Both the position numbers and the translations under genes were made by a program. This document shows positions 42,458 through 51,344 of a stretch of DNA of 64,000 bases, piece by piece; positions within the stretch are counted from its first letter, which is position 1; the number at the start of each line of letters is the position of its first letter. Origin of the DNA: DASZQL01 sp964391865 (lineage in GTDB: Bacteria; Planctomycetota; Phycisphaerae; Phycisphaerales; UBA1924); NCBI GenBank assembly GCA_964391865.1, contig CAYMNQ010000002.1, positions 62,001-126,000 of the forward strand. The letters are read 5' to 3'. The notes beneath the pieces were generated by a model. The model was given only the letters and a program-made list of their open reading frames with translations. It searched no databases and was not told where the DNA came from.

Positions 42458-43998
42458 GCGCCGCCTGCTTCCTGCACGCCGACCTTGATGAACTGCGCCT
42501 CTATACCGACGGCACGGGCAGAACCGGCGCGCCCGACGTCTGGACCGCGCCGCCGCTCGCCGCCGACGTCGGCGCGGCCGAAACCCCCGCCTTTTTCCGC
42601 GCCCGCGCTCAAGCCGCCGGAATATGGCTCGCTCGCCATCCCGGCGCGAAACGCGGCATTGCGCTCGCTTGCCTCGATGTCAGCGAGATCAGCTGCCTCT
42701 GGCTCCGCGCTCCTTCCGCCGCCCCGCAGGTCCTTGCCACCGCGCTCCGCGCGCTGGGACAGGACTGGGGCCCCGAGTTCGCCATCGGCTCGATCGAACC
42801 CATCGCGCCGACCGCCGCACCGCAGAGCCGCTTCACACGCAAGGCCGACGCCGCGGATTCCGGCTTCGCCGGCGTCGTCATCCGCACACCCGACGCGATC
42901 GTTCGCCTGTGGCTCGACGAGCTCGATAAGCGCGGCGTGCGCCCCGGCGCGGTCGTCACGCTCTGGCACGCCATGGCCCTCGCGTGGGACGACGCCGCAC
43001 CGGGTGCCGATAGCGTCACAGCGACCGTCCTCGTCGAGCCTGATCGCCGGCTGATCTGGGCGTGGTCCCGCAGCGGCGAGTTCATCACCGGCGGCTCGGT
43101 CACACTCCCCGGCGCGCCACCGCCCATCCCCGAAGATCAACCCGCCGAGGACACCCACGCGCACATCGACTGGACCGCCCACGCCGCCCAGCGCCTCTCG
43201 CTCGACTGGCTCTCGTGGAGCGCGCAGACGGGCGTCATGCCGCAGCGCCTGATGATCGTCGGCCCCGGTTCGGCGGAGATCGCCCGCGTCCTCCGCGCAT
43301 CGTGGAAAGACATCCCCGCACGCACCGACGACACCGCCGACCCGCTCGGCGCCACGATCACCCGCGCCGCCGTGGGGGCGGATCGGCACGACGCGGCCGC
43401 GACCAGCGCACCGACCGGCGCCTCGTGCCTCCCGTCACTCACCGCGCGCCCGACCCGCGCGGTGCGCACGCGCTACATGCTCGGCGGCGTCGCCACGCTC
43501 GCCGTCGCCGCCGGCGTGGCGCTCCTCGGGCTTCGATTCCAGTCCGCCGCCCGCGACACCCGTGCGGCGGGCGAGGACATCAAGAAGCAGGTCGCCGAAC
43601 GCGTGACATCGCTCACCACCGAGCTGCCGCAGGGCGTCAGCAATGTGCGAATGGCGCTCGATTCCCGGCTCGCGGACATGAGACGGACCGACCCGCCGCG
43701 CCTGCCCGCATCCCCGCGCCCGATCTGGCAGGAAACCCGCCGATTCCTCGACGAAATCGCCAAGCACGAGGGCGTGAAGATCGCCGACCAGCTCTTCATC
43801 GAATCGCGGAACAACTCCGCGGTCACGCTGGACATCCCCGACCGCCGCGCCGCCGAGGCGCTCGCCCCCGCGCTGGAAGCCACGACAAACGGGCTCTCCT
43901 GGAAACGCCAGAACATCGGCGTGCCCAACGACCAGCAGCTCCGGATCACCGGCACATGGATCGAGCCGCGCCCGACCGACGGGAGGCCAAGACCGTGA
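42454..43998 (+). CDS. GspL/PilM-PilN-like assembly protein
   Basis: A 514-residue protein. The first 330 residues form a cytoplasmic, probably actin-like domain (no Walker motif is seen); residues about 343-362 (MLGGVATLAVAAGVALLGLRF) are a single membrane helix, and the C-terminal 150 a periplasmic domain with IWQETRRFLDEIAKHEGVKIAD. This is the GspL layout, in which the cytoplasmic part binds GspE. It is joined to its neighbours by ATGA and GTGA overlaps on both sides. Identification rests on topology and order. Confidence 0.68.
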   Translation: MSAACFLHADLDELRLYTDGTGRTGAPDVWTAPPLAADVGAAETPAFFRARAQAAGIWLARHPGAKRGIALACLDVSEISCLWLRAPSAAPQVLATALRALGQDWGPEFAIGSIEPIAPTAAPQSRFTRKADAADSGFAGVVIRTPDAIVRLWLDELDKRGVRPGAVVTLWHAMALAWDDAAPGADSVTATVLVEPDRRLIWAWSRSGEFITGGSVTLPGAPPPIPEDQPAEDTHAHIDWTAHAAQRLSLDWLSWSAQTGVMPQRLMIVGPGSAEIARVLRASWKDIPARTDDTADPLGATITRAAVGADRHDAAATSAPTGASCLPSLTARPTRAVRTRYMLGGVATLAVAAGVALLGLRFQSAARDTRAAGEDIKKQVAERVTSLTTELPQGVSNVRMALDSRLADMRRTDPPRLPASPRPIWQETRRFLDEIAKHEGVKIADQLFIESRNNSAVTLDIPDRRAAEALAPALEATTNGLSWKRQNIGVPNDQQLRITGTWIEPRPTDGRPRP

Positions 43999-44618
43999 CC
44001 CCCCGCACCGCGCAGACCGAACTCCAGCTCCAGGCCCAGGCCGCCGCCGCCGACCGCGCCAACCGCCCCGGCGCGTTCATCCTCATCCCGCTCGCCGCGC
44101 TCTGCGCCGCCGTGCTCTTCACGGTCTTCAGCGTCCGCACCTTCCTCGCCGAGCGCGGCAATCTCGCCAAAGCCGCGAGCGACGGCACCGCCGTCGTCGA
44201 ACTCATCAACGGCATCCGCACGGAAGAAACCAAAGTAATAGACCCCGCCAAGCTCTTCATCCAGCGCCAGTTCTTCGGCTCCCAGATTCTCGAGTGCATC
44301 AACGGCGAACCGGAATCCGGGATCGAGCCCATCCCATTCAAAGAGCCAAAGCCCACCGTCGGCGACGCACGCTCAAGCGCCGCCCCCGGCGCCGCCCCCG
44401 GCATCAACCGCACCGAGATCCAATGCACCGTCAACAATGAGCCGCTCGACCTGATCTTTCAATGGATCGACCAAGTGCTGAACCACCCGAGCCTCAAGGG
44501 GCAGGTCTTCATTTCCAGCCTGCGCCTCCAGCCCGTCGCCCCCGGCTGGAACGCCACCGTCACATTCGCGCTGTACGAGTTCAAGGGCGCCCCTGCCGCG
44601 CCCGGGAGCCGCAGATAA
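43995..44618 (+). CDS. GspM/PilO-like protein
   Basis: A 207-residue bitopic protein: a short cytoplasmic start, one helix at about 28-48 (AFILIPLAALCAAVLFTVFSV), then a periplasmic ferredoxin-like domain (NEPLDLIFQWIDQVLNHPSL, VTFALYEF) of the GspM/PilO kind. The start is a GTG at 43995 overlapping the previous stop (GTGA), with GGGAGG upstream. An Ala/Pro-rich segment interrupts the middle. Partner of GspL in the inner-membrane platform. Confidence 0.65.
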   Translation: MTPRTAQTELQLQAQAAAADRANRPGAFILIPLAALCAAVLFTVFSVRTFLAERGNLAKAASDGTAVVELINGIRTEETKVIDPAKLFIQRQFFGSQILECINGEPESGIEPIPFKEPKPTVGDARSSAAPGAAPGINRTEIQCTVNNEPLDLIFQWIDQVLNHPSLKGQVFISSLRLQPVAPGWNATVTFALYEFKGAPAAPGSRR

Positions 44619-45235
44619 TGACCATATCTCTCGGACGATCCTGGATGTTCATCCTCTCCGCCGCGCTCGCGCTCCTCGCATCGTGCGAGTCGAAGCAGCG
44701 CACGCTCAGCATCTCGCCCGGCTCGCCTGCCGAAGAAGCCCGCGCGCTGAGCAAAGCCGTCGAACTCGCCGAGGAGGCGTACAAGTCGCGCAAGCCCGTC
44801 GAAGCCTTTGAGAAGTACCGGCTCGCGGTGCAGGAATATTCCGAGTTCCCCGCCGCGTGGAATAACTTGGGCGTGCTGCTGATGGAGCAGGAGAACTACC
44901 TCAGCGCCGCCGAAGCCTTTGCCACCGCGGGCGACCTCTCGCCCACCGACCCTCGCCCGATCTTCAACCTCGGCTTGTGCTGGGACAAACGCAACTACCT
45001 GAATGACGCGCGGACCTACTACCGCCGAGCGCTCGAACGCGACAAGAACTACCTCCCCGCTCTCCGCGGCACCATCCGCGCCGACGCTCTCCTCAACGAC
45101 CAGAGCGAGGAAACCCTCATGCTCATCGAGCGCGCCCTCGCCCTCGAATCCGACGACGCGTGGCAGAAGTGGCTCAAGCTGCAGCGCATCCGCATCGAAA
45201 ACCAGCCCGGGATGAAGGACCGGATGAATAAGTGA
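44618..45235 (+). CDS. TPR lipoprotein of the secretion operon
   Basis: A 205-residue lipoprotein: signal with LLAS-Cys lipobox at about residue 23, then at least three TPR units (AVELAEEAYKSRKPVEAFEK, FPAAWNNLGVLLMEQENYLS, PRPIFNLGLCWDKRNYLNDA). This is the PilF/PilW/pilotin type of fold, which helps secretin assembly in the outer membrane. The ATG at 44618 overlaps the previous stop by one base. Role as the pilotin of GspD is inference from position. Last gene of the operon; no terminator is visible after it. Confidence 0.75.
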   Translation: MTISLGRSWMFILSAALALLASCESKQRTLSISPGSPAEEARALSKAVELAEEAYKSRKPVEAFEKYRLAVQEYSEFPAAWNNLGVLLMEQENYLSAAEAFATAGDLSPTDPRPIFNLGLCWDKRNYLNDARTYYRRALERDKNYLPALRGTIRADALLNDQSEETLMLIERALALESDDAWQKWLKLQRIRIENQPGMKDRMNK

Positions 45236-45427
45236 TCGCGGGACCGGGGTCCAGCGGGTGCCGGGGTATTCCGCTTGGGAGCGCCCCGCTCCGCGTGCCT
45301 GAGCGCAATTCTTTCACTCCCCTCATTGACCCGCGCAGCCGATGGGGCGATGATGTCCTATCCCTCCGCGCGCCACCAGCGCTCGGCGTTTGTTCACCCA
45401 CCCGCTTCGGGATGAGAGAGATCCGCC

Positions 45428-47401
45428 ATGACCACCCCCGCCAATTCCCGCGCCGTCGCCGCCGCTCTGGTTTTTCTCGCCGGCACCGCGCTGCCCGCGC
45501 TGGCGCAGGACAGCGTATCCAGCACCCCGGGCTTGTCGGACGCGATGTCCCCTTACTCGCTCCAGCGCGTGCGCTATGTGGTTGATCTCGTGCCGCTGAC
45601 CAGCTCGTGGAACAACAACTTCGCGATCGCGCCGGTCATGAAGGCCGGCGCCGACCCCGACCCGATGTTCCCCACGCTGATCCTCGGAGCGTCGAGCCTC
45701 AGCGCCGATCAACTGCTCAACCCCGCTTTCGCATCGGTCAACTTCTCGTTGTGGACCGCCCCGGGCGAGGGCGTCAACCCCGAGTTCAACTCACCCGCCG
45801 GTTCTTCCGTTCCAGCGACCACCTTCTCGCGCCAATTCGGTCTCGTGTTCAACGATCTCTCGGACAGAGTTACGGACGTGGTCGGCGCCACCATCGGGCA
45901 GAACAGCGCGGAGCCGATGCGCCTCTTCGTCACCCGCGTGCAGGCGGTCAACAGCCGCGTCGACCCCACACTCCTCGACACCGCAACGCTCTCGCTCGGC
46001 TCCATCGACGCCAGCGGCAACGCCAAGCTCCGCGCTGACCCCTTCAACGCCGCCGACCCCGAAACGATCCAGGGCGAGAACATCGTCCGCGTCGCGCTCG
46101 GCACGCGCAACCAGAACATCATCAACTACCTCCGCAAACCTCTCTCGACCAACATCGCGGGCGACAACGCCGCCACCGTCTACTCCATCAACAACGGCTC
46201 GGTCACCACCAACCCGCCGACCTCGCTCCCCGCCAGCCTCGCCGGCTTGCCCTTCTCGCTGGTCCTTGACTTCTCGAACAAGTACCGCGCCAACGGAGCG
46301 CTGGGCGTCTCGACGCACCTCGCCGCAAACATCACGTCTCACCGCGGGAATCCCTCCTTTTCCAGCATCACCAGCCTGGGCGGGGTGGGCACCGTCGGCT
46401 CGCTCGCCCGTTCCACCACCGGCGCCGGCAAGGTCGACAGCATCAACCTGTTCGGCGTCTCCGCCGCCGGCGCGCCGCTCGCGCCCGCCCGCGCCACGCT
46501 CCCCGTGCCCATCACCGCCGGCTCGTTCAGCGCCAACGCTTCGGGCAACGCACAGTTCTTGCAGTACCTTAGCCAGGTCGGCTACCGCGGCCCGTCGGGG
46601 CAGGTTGGCTTGGGCTTTGATCCCGCGCTGAACGCTCCCGTCGCCGCCGCCGTCGCCACCGATCCCAGCGCGGGCGAATTCGTCGCCGTCGCGCGCTTCA
46701 CACCCGGCACGCCCACGTGGACCGCCGCCGGCTGGGTCGGCAAGCCCGTCCGCAGCGGCCCCAGCGGGTCCATCGTCGGCACCATCATCGCCGGCGCGCC
46801 GAACGTCTTCTCGTACCCCGCCGCGGACCTGCAAGGCAACGTCTACTTTGTCGCGCGCTACCAGCCCAGCGCCGGCGCGCCGACCACCGCCCTCATCAAA
46901 GCCGTCAACACCAGCGGCAGCGAGCCGTACCCCCTCGAACTCATTCTCGCCGCCGGGCAGTCATTCACCGGCGCGAACTCGAACACGCTCTACACCATCC
47001 AGTCGCTCACGCTCTCCGACTCGGACTCCGTCGCCTCCGGCGCATTCGGCTCCGCCGGCGTGCTGCAAGGGTTGCTCCCCGGCGCCACGCCCGCCGGCGC
47101 CGCCGACCCGTTCTCCTTCGGCGGAGCGGTCGTCAACGCCCAGATCAGTTACACCAACGCCGGCATCCCGGAGAACTATCAGGCGGTCCTCTTCATCAGC
47201 CCGCGCGCCGCCTCGACCCCCGCCTGCCCGGGCGACGTGAACGGCGACGGCATGGTGGGCCTCGCCGACATCGCCGGCATCACCACCTGCTGGAATCAGC
47301 CCGCCGCCTGCAACCCCGGCGCGGATCAGAGCGGCGACGGCACCATCGGCCTCGCCGACATCGCCGTCGTCACCAGCAACTGGGCCACCACTTGCCCGTG
47401 A
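45428..47401 (+). CDS. Secreted dockerin protein
   Basis: A 657-residue exported protein with a Sec signal ending near PALAQ. The body is beta-rich and Gly/Ser/Thr/Asn-rich, with no domain I recognise. The C-terminal 60 residues form a dockerin pair: GDVNGDGMVGLADIAGITTC and DQSGDGTIGLADIAVVTSNW. Its DNA in the module is clearly diverged from the identical copies at 23310 and 51005 (roughly 87 percent by eye), so it was not part of that recent duplication. Directly downstream of the type II secretion operon, so it could be a substrate. Confidence 0.8.
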   Translation: MTTPANSRAVAAALVFLAGTALPALAQDSVSSTPGLSDAMSPYSLQRVRYVVDLVPLTSSWNNNFAIAPVMKAGADPDPMFPTLILGASSLSADQLLNPAFASVNFSLWTAPGEGVNPEFNSPAGSSVPATTFSRQFGLVFNDLSDRVTDVVGATIGQNSAEPMRLFVTRVQAVNSRVDPTLLDTATLSLGSIDASGNAKLRADPFNAADPETIQGENIVRVALGTRNQNIINYLRKPLSTNIAGDNAATVYSINNGSVTTNPPTSLPASLAGLPFSLVLDFSNKYRANGALGVSTHLAANITSHRGNPSFSSITSLGGVGTVGSLARSTTGAGKVDSINLFGVSAAGAPLAPARATLPVPITAGSFSANASGNAQFLQYLSQVGYRGPSGQVGLGFDPALNAPVAAAVATDPSAGEFVAVARFTPGTPTWTAAGWVGKPVRSGPSGSIVGTIIAGAPNVFSYPAADLQGNVYFVARYQPSAGAPTTALIKAVNTSGSEPYPLELILAAGQSFTGANSNTLYTIQSLTLSDSDSVASGAFGSAGVLQGLLPGATPAGAADPFSFGGAVVNAQISYTNAGIPENYQAVLFISPRAASTPACPGDVNGDGMVGLADIAGITTCWNQPAACNPGADQSGDGTIGLADIAVVTSNWATTCP

Positions 47402-47810
47402 TTCCACGGAATGAAGTTCGGAAAATGTAAGTGTGATTCATGCCCGTGCATGGGGATAAATGGCGTCTCTGCGCGCCGATTTCTTCACGCGGCCTTTACA
47501 ATCGTCCCCCGAAACAGCTACATTCTGCTCCCGCCACGCGAGTTCGGGGATCCACTCAAACCCTGAAGCGTATCGAAAGATGGGCCGCGGTGGGTCTTCA
47601 CACAGTCAAATCAGTGTGAAGAGTTCGGTTGTTTCTTCTTCGGGTTCGGCAATCCGCCGATCCCCGAGTCTGCAACGGTTGTGAGGTTTGGTTCGGTTGA
47701 TCTCGTTGGTTTGGTTGGATTTGTTTTCCCGGATTCCGCCAGCGGACGGGCCGCACTCAACGGATGAGTTCGCCCCGCCCCGGGACACATTCGAAAAGGG
47801 ACGCACACAC

Positions 47811-48914
47811 ATGCCGGTTCAGTTGCACCGTCGCGCCGCCCGCGCCACCAAGGGCTTCACCCTCATCGAGTTGCTGGTCGTGGTGGCGGTGCTCGCCATC
47901 CTCATCGGCATCCTGCTCCCCGCGCTCGGCCGCGCCCGCTCCTCGGGCCTGCAGGCCAAGGGCAAGGCGATCCAGCGATCGCTTATGCAGGGCATGGTGC
48001 AGTACACCAACGAGAACGATGAGTTCCTCCCCGGCATCAACACCTCGGGCCGCCGGCACGAAGGCGCCGCCGGCGCTTCGGGTGCCGCCGCCATGACCGA
48101 AGTCAACGCCAGCCGTCGCGCCGATGTCGCCACGCAGAACTGGGACTGGATGACCGCCTGTGTGGACTCCAGCGATCTGCCGCCCAACCGCGGCGAGCGC
48201 CTCATCGCTCTCTTCACGAAGTTCGCCGACCCGGCGCAGTCCACCCGCGTGACGCCGGTCAATACCGGCGCCGCGGATACCGCCTTCACGGACGCGATCG
48301 CCCGTGGCGGCGGCACCATCCCGGCCCCCAGCTTTGTCATGCCCGCCGCGTACCAGTTTTACGGTGCCCCCTCGACCGGCACACCGCCCGCACCGCCGAC
48401 CAGCCTGAACGAGCCGTACAGCTGGTTCGACGACAGCATCGCTGCCATTCCCGCCAGCTACCAGCCACGCATCACCCGCCTCGGCGCCCCGGCCAAAAAG
48501 GTCGGCGTCGCCGACGGCCAGCCGCACGTCAAAGATGAGCCCGACCGCCGCGTCGACGTCACGTTCTTCATCGATCCCGCTCAGAATGACGCGACCAGCA
48601 ACAAGTTTGGTGCCTTCTCCGATCTCAGCCCGATCGACCCGAACACCCGCTCCTACCGCTCGCTTGCCGAAGCGGAAGACCCCGCCGCCGGCACGGCCCA
48701 GGTTCCCACCTCCGCCTACCGGCACAACGGGCGCATGAACGTCGCCTTCTTCGACGGGCACGTCGGCGACCTGGATTTCGAAGAATCGCACGACCCGACG
48801 TACTGGTACCCCAGCCGCACCCTCCTGAACAAAGAAGCCGCCAATTTCACCGCAGACGTGAACCGCTTTTATCCCGATTCTCAGGCCACCGGAACGGAAG
48901 TCACGATCAACTAA
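47811..48914 (+). CDS. DUF1559-like prepilin protein
   Basis: A 367-residue prepilin protein: KGFTLIELLVVVAVLAILIG (Gly before Phe, Glu at +5) and RHNGRMNVAFFDGHVGDL at the end, a clean H-x9-DG motif. It is similar in layout to 26417-27511, and the first 25 residues of the mature helix are almost the same (VVVAVLAILIGILLP in both). AAAAGGGA lies upstream of the ATG at 47811. It may be a pseudopilin of the nearby secretion machine. The 409-base region 47402-47810 before it has no gene; it is unusually T- and G-rich at 47670-47732. Confidence 0.85.
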   Translation: MPVQLHRRAARATKGFTLIELLVVVAVLAILIGILLPALGRARSSGLQAKGKAIQRSLMQGMVQYTNENDEFLPGINTSGRRHEGAAGASGAAAMTEVNASRRADVATQNWDWMTACVDSSDLPPNRGERLIALFTKFADPAQSTRVTPVNTGAADTAFTDAIARGGGTIPAPSFVMPAAYQFYGAPSTGTPPAPPTSLNEPYSWFDDSIAAIPASYQPRITRLGAPAKKVGVADGQPHVKDEPDRRVDVTFFIDPAQNDATSNKFGAFSDLSPIDPNTRSYRSLAEAEDPAAGTAQVPTSAYRHNGRMNVAFFDGHVGDLDFEESHDPTYWYPSRTLLNKEAANFTADVNRFYPDSQATGTEVTIN

Positions 48915-48945
48915 TCCCGCAGCCCGCCTAAAATCGCCGAACACG

Positions 48946-48975
48946 CCGGACTCGATCTTTCGAGTCCGGTTTTTA
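48946..48975 (+). terminator. Terminator after the prepilin-like gene
   Basis: CCGGACTCGA (48946-48955) and TCGAGTCCGG (48960-48969) with loop TCTT, followed by TTTTTATTT. Confidence 0.85.
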
Positions 48976-49141
48976 TTTGGCATTGCCCAGATTGCCAGCA
49001 ATCGTTCTGTAAATATTGCGCAGTACCGAATCATGTTCGGTTGCGAAAGCAGTTTGCATTGCTAATCTCTGCCGTCACGATCCGACGGTGCCGCGCGGGC
49101 GGTGTCCGTCATACACCCTGCTGACGCTGGAGAGACGAATT

Positions 49142-51190
49142 ATGACGAAGATGACCCTTGGGCGGCTGCTCGCCGCCGGTGCTGTGGTTGCCGCTTGCGG
49201 CTCGCTCGCGACCGCGTACGATTACGACACCACCGGCAAGGCCGGTCTGTTCAACACCACGAAGATGGGCACGCTCGTGAAGGGCGCCGGCGGCAGCTTT
49301 GACGCGGTCCGCGTCTTCGCCCCGCACATCCTCGACGAGACCGACGGCCAGTACAACGCCGTCGCCGTCCAGAACGTCGGCGGCAACCCCGTCGGCGTGG
49401 TGACCACGTTCCTCGGCGGCGCCGCCGCCGCCTCCCGTTCGATCACCGTCCTCGGCACGATCGACAACACCGCCGCCCCCTGCGGCTTCTTCAGCCCCTT
49501 GGGCAGCAACGACGTCATCCTCGACGAGAACGACACCAGCGACTCGCTCGGCACTTTCCTCCCGGACGGCACCATCGTCTTCCGCGAGAACTTCGCCGGC
49601 GTTCAGCAGAACAACATCGCGTTCGAGACCGGCATCGTCGGTATCGCCGCCCAGCCCTGCGCCCCCGACAACCTGCCGACCAACAAGGTCTTCGGCAACT
49701 TCTGCGGCATCGACGCCCTCTCGGGCGTTGGCTCCGTGTTCCTCGGCACCCCCGGCGCGCTCCGCAACGCCGGCGTCGTCTGGACCGGCGTCACCACCTT
49801 CAACAACGGCACGACCGGCTCGCCGCCCTGCGGCGGTCTCACCGGCACCGGCGTGTGGACCGGCACCGGCGCCGACCCCAACGCTCCTCTCGCGTTCTGG
49901 CTCGCCTCCGCGACCCCGCTGCCCGTTACCGTCCCCACCACTGACGCGGACGAAGTCCGCCAGACCCAGCCCGTCATCCGCATGATCAACACCCCCGCCG
50001 GCGGCACCATGCCGTACGCGGTCTTCGGCGTCGGCTTCTCCGCGGGCATGGTGACCCCGACCCCGCTCAGCGGCGGCTCGGCCCGTCCGGTCTATTTCGC
50101 CGTCGATGAGATCTCCGGCGGCGGCCTCTTCGACGCCAACACCGTCTACATCGAAGCCGACAAGGCCCTCGGCATGCAGGCCGGCAACCGCCCGGGCGAC
50201 GCCGGCTACGACATCAACAACACCCTCCCCACCTCGCGCTTCATCGATCACCAGGCGACCGGCGGCGGCGCTGGTCCCTTCGTCAACAGCCAGTTCGACA
50301 TGAACAACAAGGGTGAGATCGTCACCCTGTGGGAAGACCTCAACACCACGCCGCGCGTCACCCAGGTCCGCCTGTACCGCCCGATCTGGAACGCCGCCAA
50401 CACCCGCATCATCGGCTACCAGTCGCCGGTCGTGATCGCTGACAACGTCGCCGATCCCTTCATCGTCGACACCCTCCAGACCACCGGCGCCGCCCCGACG
50501 TTCACGCTCGCCAACCTCGTCCCCTTCAGCGGCGTTTCGATCGCCGACACCAGCGCTATCGCCTACGTCGCCGTCACCGAGAAGTTCGAGGCGTTCCGCG
50601 ACCTCGACATGAACCCCGCCACGCCCGACAACGTCGTTCTGCTCAACACCACCAACGGCCTCTACTACGTCGAGCCCACCACCGGCTCGACCCACGAGAT
50701 CGTCCGCGGCGGCCAGACCGGCGACATCCTCCTCGACACCAGCGCCGCCGGTCAGCGCGACCTCCACGTCGGCGCCTTCTTCGTCGACACCAACTCCGAC
50801 TCCTTCCAGCGCGAAGGCCTCTCGGATGACGGCCAGTGGCTCGCCGTCACCTTCCGCGACGGCGGCAACGAGAACGCCACCGACCAGGATCTCGACATGT
50901 TCGCCGACCTCGGCGGCTGGCTGAAGGTCCGCGGCTCGGCCGCGATGACCGGCGAGACCAGCGTCCGCGGCACCCTCATGATCAACGTCGGCGCCTTCAC
51001 CGCCACCCCGGCCTGCCCGGGCGACGTGAACGGCGACGGCATGGTCGGCCTCGCCGACATCGCCGGCATCACCAGCTGCTGGAACCAGCCCGCCTCCTGC
51101 AACCCCGGCGCTGACCAGGACGGCAACGGCGTGATCGGTCTCTCCGACATCGCGCTCGTCACCGGCAACTGGGCCGCCGTGTGCCCGTAA
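49142..51190 (+). CDS. Secreted dockerin protein with identical C-terminal module
   Basis: A 682-residue exported protein (signal to about residue 26, LATA-YD). The body has no recognisable domain; DGQYNAVAVQNVGG near 70, GQTGDILLDTSAAGQRDLHV near 570 and GLSDDGQWLAVTFRDGG near 605 suggest a beta-propeller-like or sheet-rich fold, which is a guess. It ends in GDVNGDGMVGLADIAGITSC and DQDGNGVIGLSDIALVTGNW. The last 186 bases are identical to the end of the gene at 23310-26159. GGAGAG precedes the ATG at 49142. Terminator follows. Confidence 0.8.
   Translation: MTKMTLGRLLAAGAVVAACGSLATAYDYDTTGKAGLFNTTKMGTLVKGAGGSFDAVRVFAPHILDETDGQYNAVAVQNVGGNPVGVVTTFLGGAAAASRSITVLGTIDNTAAPCGFFSPLGSNDVILDENDTSDSLGTFLPDGTIVFRENFAGVQQNNIAFETGIVGIAAQPCAPDNLPTNKVFGNFCGIDALSGVGSVFLGTPGALRNAGVVWTGVTTFNNGTTGSPPCGGLTGTGVWTGTGADPNAPLAFWLASATPLPVTVPTTDADEVRQTQPVIRMINTPAGGTMPYAVFGVGFSAGMVTPTPLSGGSARPVYFAVDEISGGGLFDANTVYIEADKALGMQAGNRPGDAGYDINNTLPTSRFIDHQATGGGAGPFVNSQFDMNNKGEIVTLWEDLNTTPRVTQVRLYRPIWNAANTRIIGYQSPVVIADNVADPFIVDTLQTTGAAPTFTLANLVPFSGVSIADTSAIAYVAVTEKFEAFRDLDMNPATPDNVVLLNTTNGLYYVEPTTGSTHEIVRGGQTGDILLDTSAAGQRDLHVGAFFVDTNSDSFQREGLSDDGQWLAVTFRDGGNENATDQDLDMFADLGGWLKVRGSAAMTGETSVRGTLMINVGAFTATPACPGDVNGDGMVGLADIAGITSCWNQPASCNPGADQDGNGVIGLSDIALVTGNWAAVCP
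51005..51190 (+). repeat. 186-bp duplication, copy B
   Basis: Identical over all 186 bases to 23310-23495 in inverted orientation; identity stops right after the stop codon. The two copies bracket 27.5 kb. Confidence 0.95.
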
Positions 51191-51217
51191 CCTGATCTGA
51201 CTTCAGACACCCGCATC

Positions 51218-51248
51218 GGCGGGGAGGGAAACCTCCCCGCCTTTTTTT
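51218..51248 (+). terminator. Terminator after the dockerin gene
   Basis: GGCGGGGAGG and CCTCCCCGCC pair around GAAA, followed by seven T. Confidence 0.9.
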
Positions 51249-51344
51249 CTGCTCCGAGAGCCTTCACCCGCCCGACACGCGCCCGTACCATACGAACCCT
51301 CAGGGCCGCCCCGCCCCGAGCCAGCTTCCCGAGAGGAGAGACCA

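Noticed and set aside
47606..47812. Minus-strand frame of 68 codons before the prepilin gene
   Set aside because: No ribosome site, overlaps the leader of 47811, and its odd composition comes from the G/T-rich tract.
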